DNA of 64,000 bases, taken from positions 472,785 through 536,784 of the forward strand of contig NZ_LMOV01000012.1 of the NCBI RefSeq assembly GCF_001424265.1, given 5' to 3'. A model generated the notes under the pieces. It made no database searches and was not told where the DNA came from. It worked only from the letters and a program-made list of their open reading frames with translations. Source of the stretch: Acidovorax sp. Leaf160 (lineage in GTDB: Bacteria; Pseudomonadota; Gammaproteobacteria; Burkholderiales; Burkholderiaceae_C). Both the position numbers and the translations under genes were made by a program. Positions 40,209-49,204 of the stretch are shown here, one piece after another. The number at the start of each line of letters is the position of its first letter. Positions within the stretch are counted from its first letter, which is position 1.

Positions 40209-40532
40209 TCAAGCGTTGAGGTGCAACCACACCGTGCTGACGCCGTTGCCCGCAGGCTTGGCGGCGTAGCCGGCCAGGACGTTGCCGCTGGCGGTGGTGG
40301 TCAGGCGGGAGTTGGTGGCGTCCCAGTACAGCAGCGCGCCCTGGGCGACCACGTCGGTGCCGAGCTTGGCCAGTTCCACCACCCCCTTGACGCGCAGCGC
40401 GCCGAGGGTGTTGGCGGGGATGTCGGCCACGACGATGCCGACGCGCGCGCCGATCACGGCGACCGCGCCGCTGACTACGGCCGCGGCGGGCGTGAAGTCG
40501 AGCACGTCGCCGATCTGAACGAAGTTTTTCAT
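40209..40532 (-). CDS. DUF2190-family capsid-associated protein
   Basis: 107 residues fitting DUF2190: MKNFVQIGDVLDFTPAAAVV, then an SG..V.IG...GI..ADI motif and ALLYWDATNSRLTTTASGN. These small beta proteins lie next to capsid genes and are thought to decorate or stabilise the head, analogous to gpD. Confidence 0.82.
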   Translation of the reverse strand: MKNFVQIGDVLDFTPAAAVVSGAVAVIGARVGIVVADIPANTLGALRVKGVVELAKLGTDVVAQGALLYWDATNSRLTTTASGNVLAGYAAKPAGNGVSTVWLHLNA

Positions 40533-40609
40533 GATGACGGTTCCTAGAAGATTGAAGGTGTGGGGTGCGGGCGGGCGCGGTGGCGCCCTGCCCTGTCACA
40601 TGCCGCCGA

Positions 40610-42694
40610 TCAGGCGCCGGGGTTCTTGGCCAGCGCCTTCCAGTCGAGGGCGCTGACGCCGGCGTCGATGCGCACCTTGAATTCGGTGCCGTCCACATTC
40701 CAGCCCTGGCGCTGTTCCAGGTAGGGCTGGTCGTTGCCGTCGAGGTAGTTGACCTCCACGGTGTCATGCATCTGCGCGCCACCCGCGCCGTACCAGGCCG
40801 TGCTGGAGGCGGCGTCCAGGCGGGCATCGCTGATGACCTCGAACGTGTCGCGCACGCTGTTGGGGATGGTGTTGTTCTTGGTCGAGCCGACTTCGAACTC
40901 GCTGGCGCGCACCACGTTGGCCACGCCGCGCAGTGCACGCGGCACCAGCAGGTACTTCATGCCGATGTTCAGGATGGCCTGGCCCTGCTTCTGCAGCGCC
41001 ATGGCGGATTGCATGGCGTCCACGCTGGCGGTGGTGATGGGAGCGGCTGCCAGCAAGTTGCCGTGGTCCGCATGGAACAGCGTCTTGCCGTCGGCCATGA
41101 CCGGGTTGCCCGTGAGAATGGCGTACGCCAGGTCGCCCACGGTGCGGATGGCAGCGCGGCCCATGATGCGCGGCACGCGGGTGAAGGCGTCGAGGTCGTC
41201 GTTGATGATGGCCTGGCGGGTGATGGAGAACAGCTCGCCGTAGGTGGCCAGCACCACGGGCGCGCCGCGCTCGCCTACCGTGGCGTACTTGTACTCGGCG
41301 CCCTCGGCGACCTTGCGCAGGCTCGGGAACATGTTCAGGTCCACACGGCTGCCGGGCTTGAAGTCGGGCAGCGTGCCGGCGCGGGTCCAGAGCTGGAAGG
41401 TTTCTTCTGCCTCCTGGTAGCCGGTCAGCAGCGCCTTGTTGGCGACGTTGGCCAGCAGGCCGGGGAAGTCGCTGGTGCTGTGGGTGAAGGCGGCGCCGAT
41501 GAAGGTCATCTTGTCCATGCCTTCGGACTTCAAGCCAGCGCGCGTCAGGCTGGCGCGGGCCAGTTCGGACAGGGTGTAGCCCCGGAAGGGGTTGGCACCT
41601 TCCGCCTTCGCCAGGCCTGCGCGGGCCATCAGCGCGCCCTCGGCCGCACGGCGGTGCTTGTCGGCTTCGTCTTCCACGGTGGTGACCACGTGGCCGCCCG
41701 CGACGGGACCGGCACCGGTTGCCAGATGAGCCAGCAGCTGCGCGCCAGCCGCTTCGACGGTGACGCTGTGGTCGTTCTGCAGGCGCGCCATCAGCTCGCC
41801 GACGCCAGGGCGGTCGGTGAACGCGCGGAAGCTGGCGGCGATGCCGTTGCGACGCGTCTGGTCTGCGGCCAGCACAGCGGCAGCATCGACGGCGGGAGCA
41901 GCAGGCGCGGCGGCGCTTCCGCCACCGCCTGCCACTGCACCAGCAGCGCCGACGGCGTTCTGCAGCACATGGGTACGGAATTTCTTCATGGAGTCCTCTT
42001 CAGCGGAAGGTGCGGCGGCGGCCGCGGGAGTGCCACCGGCCTGGGCTTGCGCCGCGGGCAGTGAGCGGTAGCGGGAAATGGGCATGTCGCGGGCGGCGGA
42101 CGCGGCGACGGGGTTGGCGTCGGTGATGGCGTCGATGAACTTGGCATCGAGCGCTTCCTGCGCCGTGAAAAAGTGGTCCTTGCCGTCGGTCAGCAGAGCC
42201 AGCGCCGCGGGCTGGTCGCCCGAGCGCGCGGCATAGCTGGTGGACATGGCGGCGGCCCAGGTGTCGAGCTGGTCGGCCAGTTCGCGCAGTTCGGCGCTGT
42301 TGCCGTAGGCCACCGTCCAGGGCGCGTGGATCATCAGCAGCGCGTTGCTGGCCATGTGCACGATGTCACCGCCCATGGCGATCAGGCTGGCTATGCTGTA
42401 GGCGATGCCGTCCACCTCGACGGTGATGGTGGCGCGGTGGCGCTTCATGGCGTTGTAGATGGCCATGCCATCGGGCACGCTGCCACCCAGGCTGTTGATG
42501 CGCACCGTGATGGCATCGACGTCCAGCTCGGAGAGCTCTCGCACGAAGCTGTTGGCGCTGGTGGTTTCTTCGTACCAGCTTTCGCCGATGTCGCCGTAGA
42601 TCAGGATCTCGGCGGCGGCCGCCACACCGATGGCAGCGGCTGCGATGGCGTTCTTGCGGCGGATGGCGTACCAGGGTTGTGCGGGCTTTGACAT
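40610..42694 (-). CDS. ClpP-like prohead protease fused to major capsid protein
   Basis: 694 residues. The first about 215 are a ClpP-type serine protease: ILIYGDIGESW, the RINSLGGSVPDGMAIYNAM motif, the nucleophile region VDGIAYSIASLIAMGGDIVH and the histidine region ALLMIHAPW. A linker rich in alanine, glycine and proline (about 215-300) follows, then a Mu/HK97-fold-like capsid part ending in GWNVDGTEFKVRIDAGVSAL. The protease would cleave the fusion during head maturation. An internal ATG at MKKFRTHVL could allow separate capsid synthesis. The start chosen has little ribosome site and sits three bases after a strong hairpin. Confidence 0.88.
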   Translation of the reverse strand: MSKPAQPWYAIRRKNAIAAAAIGVAAAAEILIYGDIGESWYEETTSANSFVRELSELDVDAITVRINSLGGSVPDGMAIYNAMKRHRATITVEVDGIAYSIASLIAMGGDIVHMASNALLMIHAPWTVAYGNSAELRELADQLDTWAAAMSTSYAARSGDQPAALALLTDGKDHFFTAQEALDAKFIDAITDANPVAASAARDMPISRYRSLPAAQAQAGGTPAAAAAPSAEEDSMKKFRTHVLQNAVGAAGAVAGGGGSAAAPAAPAVDAAAVLAADQTRRNGIAASFRAFTDRPGVGELMARLQNDHSVTVEAAGAQLLAHLATGAGPVAGGHVVTTVEDEADKHRRAAEGALMARAGLAKAEGANPFRGYTLSELARASLTRAGLKSEGMDKMTFIGAAFTHSTSDFPGLLANVANKALLTGYQEAEETFQLWTRAGTLPDFKPGSRVDLNMFPSLRKVAEGAEYKYATVGERGAPVVLATYGELFSITRQAIINDDLDAFTRVPRIMGRAAIRTVGDLAYAILTGNPVMADGKTLFHADHGNLLAAAPITTASVDAMQSAMALQKQGQAILNIGMKYLLVPRALRGVANVVRASEFEVGSTKNNTIPNSVRDTFEVISDARLDAASSTAWYGAGGAQMHDTVEVNYLDGNDQPYLEQRQGWNVDGTEFKVRIDAGVSALDWKALAKNPGA

Positions 42695-42697
42695 GTG

Positions 42698-42726
42698 CTG
42701 AGGGCTCTCGAATGGAGAGCCCTCAG
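42698..42726. repeat. 12-bp perfect hairpin directly before the capsid-protease start
   Basis: CTGAGGGCTCTC (42698-42709), loop of 5, GAGAGCCCTCAG (42715-42726). In the mRNA it ends three bases before the start codon and would bury the only purine-rich candidate ribosome site. No T run follows, so it is not a standard terminator. Confidence 0.75.
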
Positions 42727-42741
42727 TGTCTGGATTTGCCT

Positions 42742-42768
42742 GTCCGGTTTCTACCCAAGAAACCGGAC
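42742..42768. repeat. 10-bp perfect hairpin after the portal gene
   Basis: GTCCGGTTTC (42742-42751), loop of 7, GAAACCGGAC (42759-42768), beginning five bases after the portal stop. CTGTCCGGTTTCTA here recurs exactly at 44638-44651. No T run. Confidence 0.7.
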
Positions 42769-42773
42769 TATCT

Positions 42774-44351
42774 TCACGCGCCGCCCGATTCTTCTTCCTC
42801 GCGAGCGCTGCCGCCGCGACGCGGCAGCTCATCGTCATCGGCGCCGGCCTCTGCGGCGGTACCGAAGCCCACCCCGCCCTGCGTGGCTGCGTTGCTGGAG
42901 AACACGAGCTCCTTCTCGGCGGCTTCGCGGCGGAACGACTCCACCTGCTCCAGCACGTCGCGCGGGTTGCCACCTCGGCGGCGGATCACCTCGACCTCGC
43001 TCGCGAACCCGGCCTTTACCAGCGTCTCCCACGCGTTGGCTTCGTGCACGGGGTTGATCCACGGCATGGACTGGCCGACGAAGAGCGCATCGTCTGCGCT
43101 GCCCTCGCGCAGGTCGGCTGGCATGCGGACGATGCCGCCCAGGTGAGCGGCCTGCACGAACGACTCCCAGACCGGCTGCACGAACATGCCGACGAACTCG
43201 TCGGCCAGCACAGCGTAGTGCACCCACTGCTCGACCAGCTCCTGCCGCTGCGCGCTGTAGGTGCCGTTGTAGTCGCGGCTGACACTGGAGTAGCTGGCAC
43301 CGATGCCGGCAGCGAACGCCCGCAGCTGGCCCGACCGCCAGGTCACCAGGTTGGGATTGGGCCGGTTGCTGTCGATCATGCCGATCTCTTCGCCGACCTG
43401 CAGGGTGTCGATGACCATGCCGGGCTGCATGCGGAGATCGCGGGGCAGCGGGTTGCCATCGGCATCGCGTTGCGGTGTGGGACCGGCGCCTTCATAGCCG
43501 TTGGGTTCATTGCGCTTGACGAAGGCCGTCATCGAGGCCGCGACCTTCGCGGCGACACGCTCGCTTTCTTCGTAGTCCTTGAGATCCTCCAGCCGGGTGA
43601 TGACGCTGGCAAATTCCGAAACGCCGCGCTGCTGGTGCAGCCGGTCGAGGGTCGCCATGTGCAGCACCCGCTCAGCGGGGATCGTCTTCAGGGCGCCCTG
43701 GTCGCGCAGCACCATGAAGTCGCGTGGGTCGCCCTTGTAGACCAGGTAGCCGGTGGCCTGGCCCCAGGCGTTGGACTGGATGCCCTGGCGGATGCCCTTC
43801 GACACGTCGTCATAGTCGAGCGGCACCAGGTCGGGCTCGAAGAGCTCGAGGGAGTAAGGCACGCGAGTGCCATGCTGCAAGTAAGGCACCGGCCCGACGA
43901 GCTCCTGGGCAAAGGCCTCGCCGTCACGCAGCCAGGTGTAGGCCATAAGCCGCTGGGCCAGCGGCCACCGGTACCGGCCGGTCACCTCGGGCTTGCGCTG
44001 CCAGTCGCGCCAGGCCTCGCGCAGCGCGGCAGCGTACTCGGCATGGATGGTGCCGTCGGCGCGGCGCGGCTGCGGCTCGATGCCGATGCCTGTGGGTCCC
44101 ACCACGTTGTTCACCAGCACCCGCAGCGCGCCACGAGACAGGTCGTGGTTGCGCTCGAGATACCGGGCGTGGGCACGCAAGGCTGCGGCGCTAGATCCCA
44201 CCAGCGTGTTCGGGCTGCTGTTGTCGGTGCGGTTTTTGCGCTGGCGGTTAGGCTTGGCACCTTCGTAGTGGGCCAGGGTGTGCCGGGCGTGGGCGCGGCG
44301 GAGCCCTTGCACGGGATTGGCCCAGGCAACGAGGCGATCGACGATGTTCAT
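42774..44351 (-). CDS. Phage portal protein (lambda gpB family)
   Basis: 525 residues. Typical lambda-family portal features: RNHDLSRGALRVLVNNVVGP, then GIEPQP, RLMAYTWLRDGEAFAQ, GASYSSVSRDYNGTYSAQR and a charged tail. Forms the dodecameric DNA entry channel of the head. Placed between the gpW-like gene and the protease-capsid gene as in lambda (W-B-C). Confidence 0.93.
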   Translation of the reverse strand: MNIVDRLVAWANPVQGLRRAHARHTLAHYEGAKPNRQRKNRTDNSSPNTLVGSSAAALRAHARYLERNHDLSRGALRVLVNNVVGPTGIGIEPQPRRADGTIHAEYAAALREAWRDWQRKPEVTGRYRWPLAQRLMAYTWLRDGEAFAQELVGPVPYLQHGTRVPYSLELFEPDLVPLDYDDVSKGIRQGIQSNAWGQATGYLVYKGDPRDFMVLRDQGALKTIPAERVLHMATLDRLHQQRGVSEFASVITRLEDLKDYEESERVAAKVAASMTAFVKRNEPNGYEGAGPTPQRDADGNPLPRDLRMQPGMVIDTLQVGEEIGMIDSNRPNPNLVTWRSGQLRAFAAGIGASYSSVSRDYNGTYSAQRQELVEQWVHYAVLADEFVGMFVQPVWESFVQAAHLGGIVRMPADLREGSADDALFVGQSMPWINPVHEANAWETLVKAGFASEVEVIRRRGGNPRDVLEQVESFRREAAEKELVFSSNAATQGGVGFGTAAEAGADDDELPRRGGSAREEEESGGA

Positions 44352-44387
44352 GGGGTAAGGCCTGCGGTGTTGGTGAATGGGCCCGGC

Positions 44388-44615
44388 TCAGCGGTCCAGG
44401 CCGTCGAAGCGGGCCACGGAAAAGCCGAGGCCTCCCATCGATGGGCCGGCGCTGGACTCGGCCGCCGCCCGGCGTTCCCATTCCTGCCGGCCCTTGCGGA
44501 TCTCGGAGAGGTTTTCGACGGTGAGGGTGCGGCCTCCGAAGGAGACCGTTTTGCCGAGCAGGAGGTTGGTTTCGGCGTCCAGGTACTTGGCCACCATTTC
44601 AGTTGCGACAGTCAT
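44388..44615 (-). CDS. Small head-tail joining protein (gpW-like position)
   Basis: 75 residues: MVAKYLDAETNLLLGKTVSF, then GGRTLTVENLSEIRKGRQEW, a helix-strand-helix pattern like gpW/DUF6148 proteins. The ATG at 44615 has AGGGT seven bases upstream; a GTG nine bases earlier is an alternative. Location between terminase and portal supports the call. Confidence 0.7.
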   Translation of the reverse strand: MTVATEMVAKYLDAETNLLLGKTVSFGGRTLTVENLSEIRKGRQEWERRAAAESSAGPSMGGLGFSVARFDGLDR

Positions 44616-44625
44616 GCGCGGCACC

Positions 44626-45012
44626 CTACGCGGAGCGCTGTCCGGTTTCTAGGGGAAAAGGCGGATTCTTCACACCCTGGCGCGATATAGCGCCGCAGAT
44701 CTCGTAGATCCGCGTGCGGCTCAGGCCGTGCTTGCGCATCACCTCGTCCATGTTGCAGCCGTTGAACTCGCGCCGGATGGCGGCGTCGCGTTCGCTGCGG
44801 TCGGGCGCCGGGATGTACAGCTCCTGCCCGCCCATGCGGCTGCGCAGACCGCTGACCAGCGCCTGGGCGAAGACGCTGGCCAGCCGGTCGTGCATGCCAA
44901 TCTCCTGGCGCACGATGGCGAGGAACTCTCGCTCGAGCTGAATGGCGGCATCTTCTGCCTGGGCTGGACTCTGAGGCGTGCCCTGCAGGTCATCAAAGTG
45001 GATAGGGGTCAT
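44626..45012 (-). CDS. Mor-like transcription regulator in packaging cluster
   Basis: 128 residues. The C-terminal part (RSERDAAIRREFNGCNMDEV followed by MRKHGLSRTRIYEI) is a helix-turn-helix of the Mor family (Mu middle-operon activator). The N-terminal half is helical and acidic. The ATG at 45012 overlaps the terminase stop (ATGA), as for other genes of this operon, and has GGAG upstream; an ATG at 45027 is possible. It may activate late transcription; target promoter not identified. Confidence 0.75.
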   Translation of the reverse strand: MTPIHFDDLQGTPQSPAQAEDAAIQLEREFLAIVRQEIGMHDRLASVFAQALVSGLRSRMGGQELYIPAPDRSERDAAIRREFNGCNMDEVMRKHGLSRTRIYEICGAISRQGVKNPPFPLETGQRSA

Positions 45013-47081
45013 AGGCTGCTGCTCCATTCTTCGGACGCGAAAGATGATCGATAGGGGGTGTGGACGGGTGGCGGCGCGGGCATGGCTTCAGGCACGAGGT
45101 GCGGCGGTGCGGCCTGATCAGAGGTGCGCACTGCGGGCATGTCGGCCGCGGCGCTGAACAGGTCCACGGGCGGCTGCACCGAGGCCTCGAGGCGAGCCCA
45201 TTTCTCGTCGGTGTGCTTGTGCAGGCCCAGGCCGTAGGCGGCATGCAGGGCGTAGTTGCGGTTGTCGAGCTGCTCGTTGCGCAGGCGCCGCTTGATCCAG
45301 CGGAAGGCGTCGCGGCCGTTGACCTTGGCCAGCACGCGCTGCTCGGCAGTCAGCTGCTCGAAGAACTCGCGGGGCAGCTCGTCGCTGAAGTGCACGTAGC
45401 CGGGGCCGGGGTTCTCGATGGCGAGCTGGCCCAGCAGCAGGTCCTTGGCGGCATCGACGCCGACGCGCCAGAGCTTGATGCCGCGGTTGACCTTCTTGCC
45501 GCGCCAGTTCACCTCCTGCAGGCTGCTGGCGCCCAGGATGTTGACGGCCTCGTTGCCATCGCCCTTGATGGAGCGCAGCTGCGGCAGCACATGCTGGGCC
45601 TTGGCCACCCAGTTGTAGACGGCCTGGGTCTGGTCGGACGAGTCGATGCTGATCGCGCTCAGGCCCAGGCTGCCGCCGTGCCATTCCTGGGCGTACCGGC
45701 GCTGCAGCTGCTGGGTGACGGCATCCCATTCTTCGTCGACGGCCGGGTTGCCCTCGATCACGGTGGCGTCGATGACCCAGGACTCCATGCCACGGCCCCA
45801 GGCGTAGACGGTGATTTCCCAGCGGTTGCGCTGCACGTCGACGCCGGCGGTCAGCACCAGGCCTCCCTTGGGCACGGTGCACAGCTTGTAGGGTTCGGCG
45901 CGGGCCTGCAGGGCATGCTCGTCGGTGCGCTCGCCGGCCAGCTCCCAGGTCTCGCCCAGCGTCTCGTTGACGAAGGCCTGCATGGGCCCGACGTTGCCGG
46001 CCTCGTACGCCTTCAGGGCGTTTTCGAATTCGGTGACGATGTCCGACCAGGCGCGCTGCGGGCTGTAGGCCGTCCAGACATGCACGCCCAGACGGCGCGG
46101 CGGGCTGCAGGGCATGCCCTTGCCGTCGCGCCACACCCGGTCCTGCCCCATGCGCTTCGCCGTCTTGTCGCAGACCCAGGCGCCTGGCATGGGCTCGCCA
46201 CCCTTGAGGTAGTCGGCCTGGGTGATGGACTGGCGGCAGTGCGGGCAGACGTGGTGCACCGTCTCGGGCTGGCCGCGCGTCCATTTGAAGCCGTGGGCCA
46301 GTTTCTTGCCGCCCCAGATCAGGGGATGGTCGTTGCCGCAATGCGGGCAGTCGATGTGGAAGCGCACCATGCCATCGGCGTTGCCGCAGGCGGTCTCGAC
46401 GTGGCACAGGCCTTTCAGGCGCGGCGTGGAGCCGCCCACGAACTTCGGGTAAGGGGCGCCCTCGAGGCGGCCCTTTGCCAGGCCGCCCGGGTCGCCAGAC
46501 TTCTCGATCTGCTGGTCGAAAGCAGACCACTCGTCGAGGATGGCCACGGCCACCGTGATCCGGCGGTAGGCCCGTGCGGCCTTGCCACCCAGCAGGTGCA
46601 GCACGCTGTCGCGGAAGGGCTTGAACTTGATGGTCTCTTCGATGCCCTTGCCCTGCTTGCGCGCCTTGTGGATCGCGGCCACGCCTGTGAGTGGGTCGAG
46701 CAGCGGGTCGATCTCGCTCTTGACGTAGCTGTCGCGGTCGTCGTCGGTGGGCTGCCAGAGCGCCTGCTTGCGCCGGCGGTGGGCGATGTTGTAGGCGACG
46801 AAGGCGGTGACCATCTTCGTGTAGCCCACGCGCTTGGCTTTCATGACGTACAGATCTTCGATCCGGTCATCGCTCATGAAGTCGAGGATGCCGACCTGGA
46901 ACGGCCAGGCGTGCCAGTCGCCTTTCTGGTGGCTGCTCTCGCCGGCCAGCTTGAAGTGGTCGCGGGCCCAGTCGCCCAGCCGCTGGGGTGGCTCGGCGCG
47001 CAGGCTGTCCATGCCCATGCGCACGGCGGCCTTGATGGCCTCGGCGGTTTCCCGGTGCAGTGTCGGCGGCATGGTCGTCAT
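45009..47081 (-). CDS. Terminase large subunit (lambda gpA family)
   Basis: 690 residues. GpA-type ATPase: KAKRVGYTKMVTAFVAYNIA in the Walker A region, VAILDEWSAFDQQ in the Walker B region, and zinc-binding CPHCGNDHPLIW and VCPHCRQS pairs. The nuclease part has TAGVDVQRNRWE and a C-terminal RNYALHAAYGLGLHKH. Packages and cuts concatemeric DNA. The ATG at 47081 overlaps the small-subunit stop. Confidence 0.95.
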   Translation of the reverse strand: MTTMPPTLHRETAEAIKAAVRMGMDSLRAEPPQRLGDWARDHFKLAGESSHQKGDWHAWPFQVGILDFMSDDRIEDLYVMKAKRVGYTKMVTAFVAYNIAHRRRKQALWQPTDDDRDSYVKSEIDPLLDPLTGVAAIHKARKQGKGIEETIKFKPFRDSVLHLLGGKAARAYRRITVAVAILDEWSAFDQQIEKSGDPGGLAKGRLEGAPYPKFVGGSTPRLKGLCHVETACGNADGMVRFHIDCPHCGNDHPLIWGGKKLAHGFKWTRGQPETVHHVCPHCRQSITQADYLKGGEPMPGAWVCDKTAKRMGQDRVWRDGKGMPCSPPRRLGVHVWTAYSPQRAWSDIVTEFENALKAYEAGNVGPMQAFVNETLGETWELAGERTDEHALQARAEPYKLCTVPKGGLVLTAGVDVQRNRWEITVYAWGRGMESWVIDATVIEGNPAVDEEWDAVTQQLQRRYAQEWHGGSLGLSAISIDSSDQTQAVYNWVAKAQHVLPQLRSIKGDGNEAVNILGASSLQEVNWRGKKVNRGIKLWRVGVDAAKDLLLGQLAIENPGPGYVHFSDELPREFFEQLTAEQRVLAKVNGRDAFRWIKRRLRNEQLDNRNYALHAAYGLGLHKHTDEKWARLEASVQPPVDLFSAAADMPAVRTSDQAAPPHLVPEAMPAPPPVHTPYRSSFASEEWSSSL

Positions 47082-47629
47082 GGCGCGTCCGACTCCGTGA
47101 AGGCGGGCGCGTCGTCGCCCAGGCCATCGTCCTGGGCCAGGGCGTCGATGGCGTCGGACACCAGCCGGTCGGTGCCGGCGATCCACTGGTTGCGCGCCTT
47201 GGCGAGGACGGCCATCACCGTGGTCTTCGCCTCGTCGGGCAGGTCGGGGCACGCCTTCTTCAGCAGGCCCTCCAGCTGCTCGAAGCAATCGACCACGGCG
47301 CTGCCGGCTTGGCCGAGCACGTCGGCCAGCAGCCCGACCGGCGCGTATTCCTTGCGCGCCACGGCGTTCTTGATCTCCTGGCCGATGCGCTGCTCCCGGG
47401 CTAGGGCGGCGCGCTCCTGCACCAGATCCAGCCCGAGGCTATCGCCGAGGCGCCCGGCCGCTTGGTCGCGTAGGCGCTCGCAGTAACCGACCAGCCACGC
47501 ATGCGCGGTGTCGCCGCGCACCATCACGCCGTCGCTGATGAGCTGCGACACGCGGGCTTCGCTGACCCCCACCATCTGCGCAAACTCTGCTTGCGAAATG
47601 ATAGCGTCCAAATGAGGCAGCACCTTCAC
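47078..47629 (-). CDS. Terminase small subunit (Nu1-like)
   Basis: 183 residues. An N-terminal winged-helix-type motif (SQAEFAQMVGVSEARVSQLI) resembles Nu1, which binds cos sites, followed by helical oligomerisation and large-subunit-binding parts. Start is GTG at 47629 with AAGGGGG upstream. First gene of the late operon. Confidence 0.88.
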   Translation of the reverse strand: MKVLPHLDAIISQAEFAQMVGVSEARVSQLISDGVMVRGDTAHAWLVGYCERLRDQAAGRLGDSLGLDLVQERAALAREQRIGQEIKNAVARKEYAPVGLLADVLGQAGSAVVDCFEQLEGLLKKACPDLPDEAKTTVMAVLAKARNQWIAGTDRLVSDAIDALAQDDGLGDDAPAFTESDAP

Positions 47630-47774
47630 TTAACCCCCTTAGGATGGTTCGTGAACAGTTGGACATCGCGGCTCGAATTACCCGCACGCAGAGGTCGGGG
47701 GGAGGACCCGTTTCGATGTTGCATCCATGCAACACCCACCCGAAACCGTTGTGAAATGGCAACATTCTTCGAAG

Positions 47775-48233
47775 TCATCGAGGCACCTCACTATCGGTCA
47801 CCCGACGTGCGCCAGCCGCCATGGCCCGGACGGTAGGCGACACCTGCTCGCCCCGGGCGCTGCGCGTCATCACCGCCTCGGCCCAGCCTCGGCCGCGCAC
47901 ACCAATGCCGCCCTGCCCTCGCAGCCGGTCCAGCAGATCACGCATCGCGGCTTTGCCCTGCGCGCTGGTGGCAGGCGCGGGCAGCGGCTGGTAGGCGGGC
48001 CGTGGGCCTGCTGCGCAGAGGTGGCGGAAGTCGTTGGCCGTCGGCACCTGGTCGGGCAGGTTGTCCAGCGCGTGCATCACGCTCGACGGGCTGTGTGCGT
48101 AGTCCCGCAGCTGGCGGCGCCAGTCGGCCCGCACCAGCTCCATGTCCAGGCCTGCCCACATGGCAAGCCACCGTCGCCCATACCGCACGGCCAGGGCCGA
48201 ATGAATCTGCACCACGAAGTCTTCGTGCGTCAT
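47775..48233 (-). CDS. Phage replication-region hypothetical protein
   Basis: 152 residues, cytoplasmic. VMHALDNLPDQVPTANDFRH resembles segments of phage replication-associated proteins that follow DUF1376 genes, in the position of lambda P. Start overlaps the replication gene stop (ATGA). A 145-base gap follows before the terminase. Confidence 0.6.
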   Translation of the reverse strand: MTHEDFVVQIHSALAVRYGRRWLAMWAGLDMELVRADWRRQLRDYAHSPSSVMHALDNLPDQVPTANDFRHLCAAGPRPAYQPLPAPATSAQGKAAMRDLLDRLRGQGGIGVRGRGWAEAVMTRSARGEQVSPTVRAMAAGARRVTDSEVPR

Positions 48234-49201
48234 TGCATCACCTCCAGCGCGCGGCTCTGGCTCTCCGCGGCCCTTTGGAAAAACGTGTATCCCTCCGCCG
48301 CAGGCGGGGCAGCGCTGGCCGGGCCGCGCGAGGCAGCGAGCGGCGCCGCCTCCTGCATCCGGGCCCGAGCTGCTGCCTCCTGCCGCGACTCGGTGGCAGC
48401 GCCCGATGAGATCGACGCCAGCACCCTGTCGACGTAGGCCGGCAGGTAGACGATCACCTCCGTCGCCTCGGCCTGCGCTCGCATCACCGCTGCCCGCATC
48501 TGGCCGACCGTCAGATCCTTTTGCACCCAGCCGGCAGCCAGCGGCCAGAACTTCCTGCGGGCGTTCATGTCGCCGGGCGAGACCTCGACGCCGAACTCGT
48601 CAGCGAACACCACCGACCAGGCGGCGGGCGTGGCTGGCACCGTGCCGGCATCGGCCTTGACCACCGCATCGGTCACCAAAGCCGCTGCATCGCCGTCGCG
48701 GCTTTTGGAAGGCGAAGCCTTCTTTTCTTCTTCTTGGTTCTGGTTCTGGTTCTGGTTGGTTGAACGGTCGTTCAACGGGCGTTGCGCGGTCGATGCCTTT
48801 CCGTTCGAACGCGCACCGGTCGCCCGCCCACCTTCACCAGTACCAGAGTCGCCGCCCTCGCCCTGCCCTGATTTGCCCCTGCGTTTGGCTGCAGAGGCAC
48901 GCCCGGCGCGGCTTTGCTGCTCTTGTTTTTCATGGAACGCATCGATCTCGCGGTCGCACCGGTCGTTGTGCCAGCCCGTCTCGCGCAGGTCGAAGAACTC
49001 TTCCAGCACCGTCTGCAACGCCTCGCGCTGCTCGTCGGTGTTCGCCAACACGCGGCGCGCCAGCTTCGTTGCATCGGCGTTCAACGGCCGTTCGGTGTCG
49101 TAATACAGATCCAGCAGTTCCCGGTACAACGCCCGTTCAACGAACGTTAGATGGCGGGTCGCGTTGTTGAAGTCGCCGATGTGGTGGGGGTAGTGGTTCA
49201 T
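48230..49201 (-). CDS. DUF1376 (YdaU-like) phage replication protein
   Basis: 323 residues. The N-terminal DUF1376 domain reads MNHYPHHIGDFNNATRHLTF, then ERALYRELLDLYYDTERPL. The middle is low-complexity (GRASAAKRRGKSGQGEGGDS and an NQNQNQNQ run). The C-terminal part resembles replication-initiation O-like proteins. Probably the origin-binding replication protein, with the origin likely inside or near this gene. Confidence 0.8.
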   Translation of the reverse strand: MNHYPHHIGDFNNATRHLTFVERALYRELLDLYYDTERPLNADATKLARRVLANTDEQREALQTVLEEFFDLRETGWHNDRCDREIDAFHEKQEQQSRAGRASAAKRRGKSGQGEGGDSGTGEGGRATGARSNGKASTAQRPLNDRSTNQNQNQNQEEEKKASPSKSRDGDAAALVTDAVVKADAGTVPATPAAWSVVFADEFGVEVSPGDMNARRKFWPLAAGWVQKDLTVGQMRAAVMRAQAEATEVIVYLPAYVDRVLASISSGAATESRQEAAARARMQEAAPLAASRGPASAAPPAAEGYTFFQRAAESQSRALEVMQ

Positions 49202-49204
49202 GGC

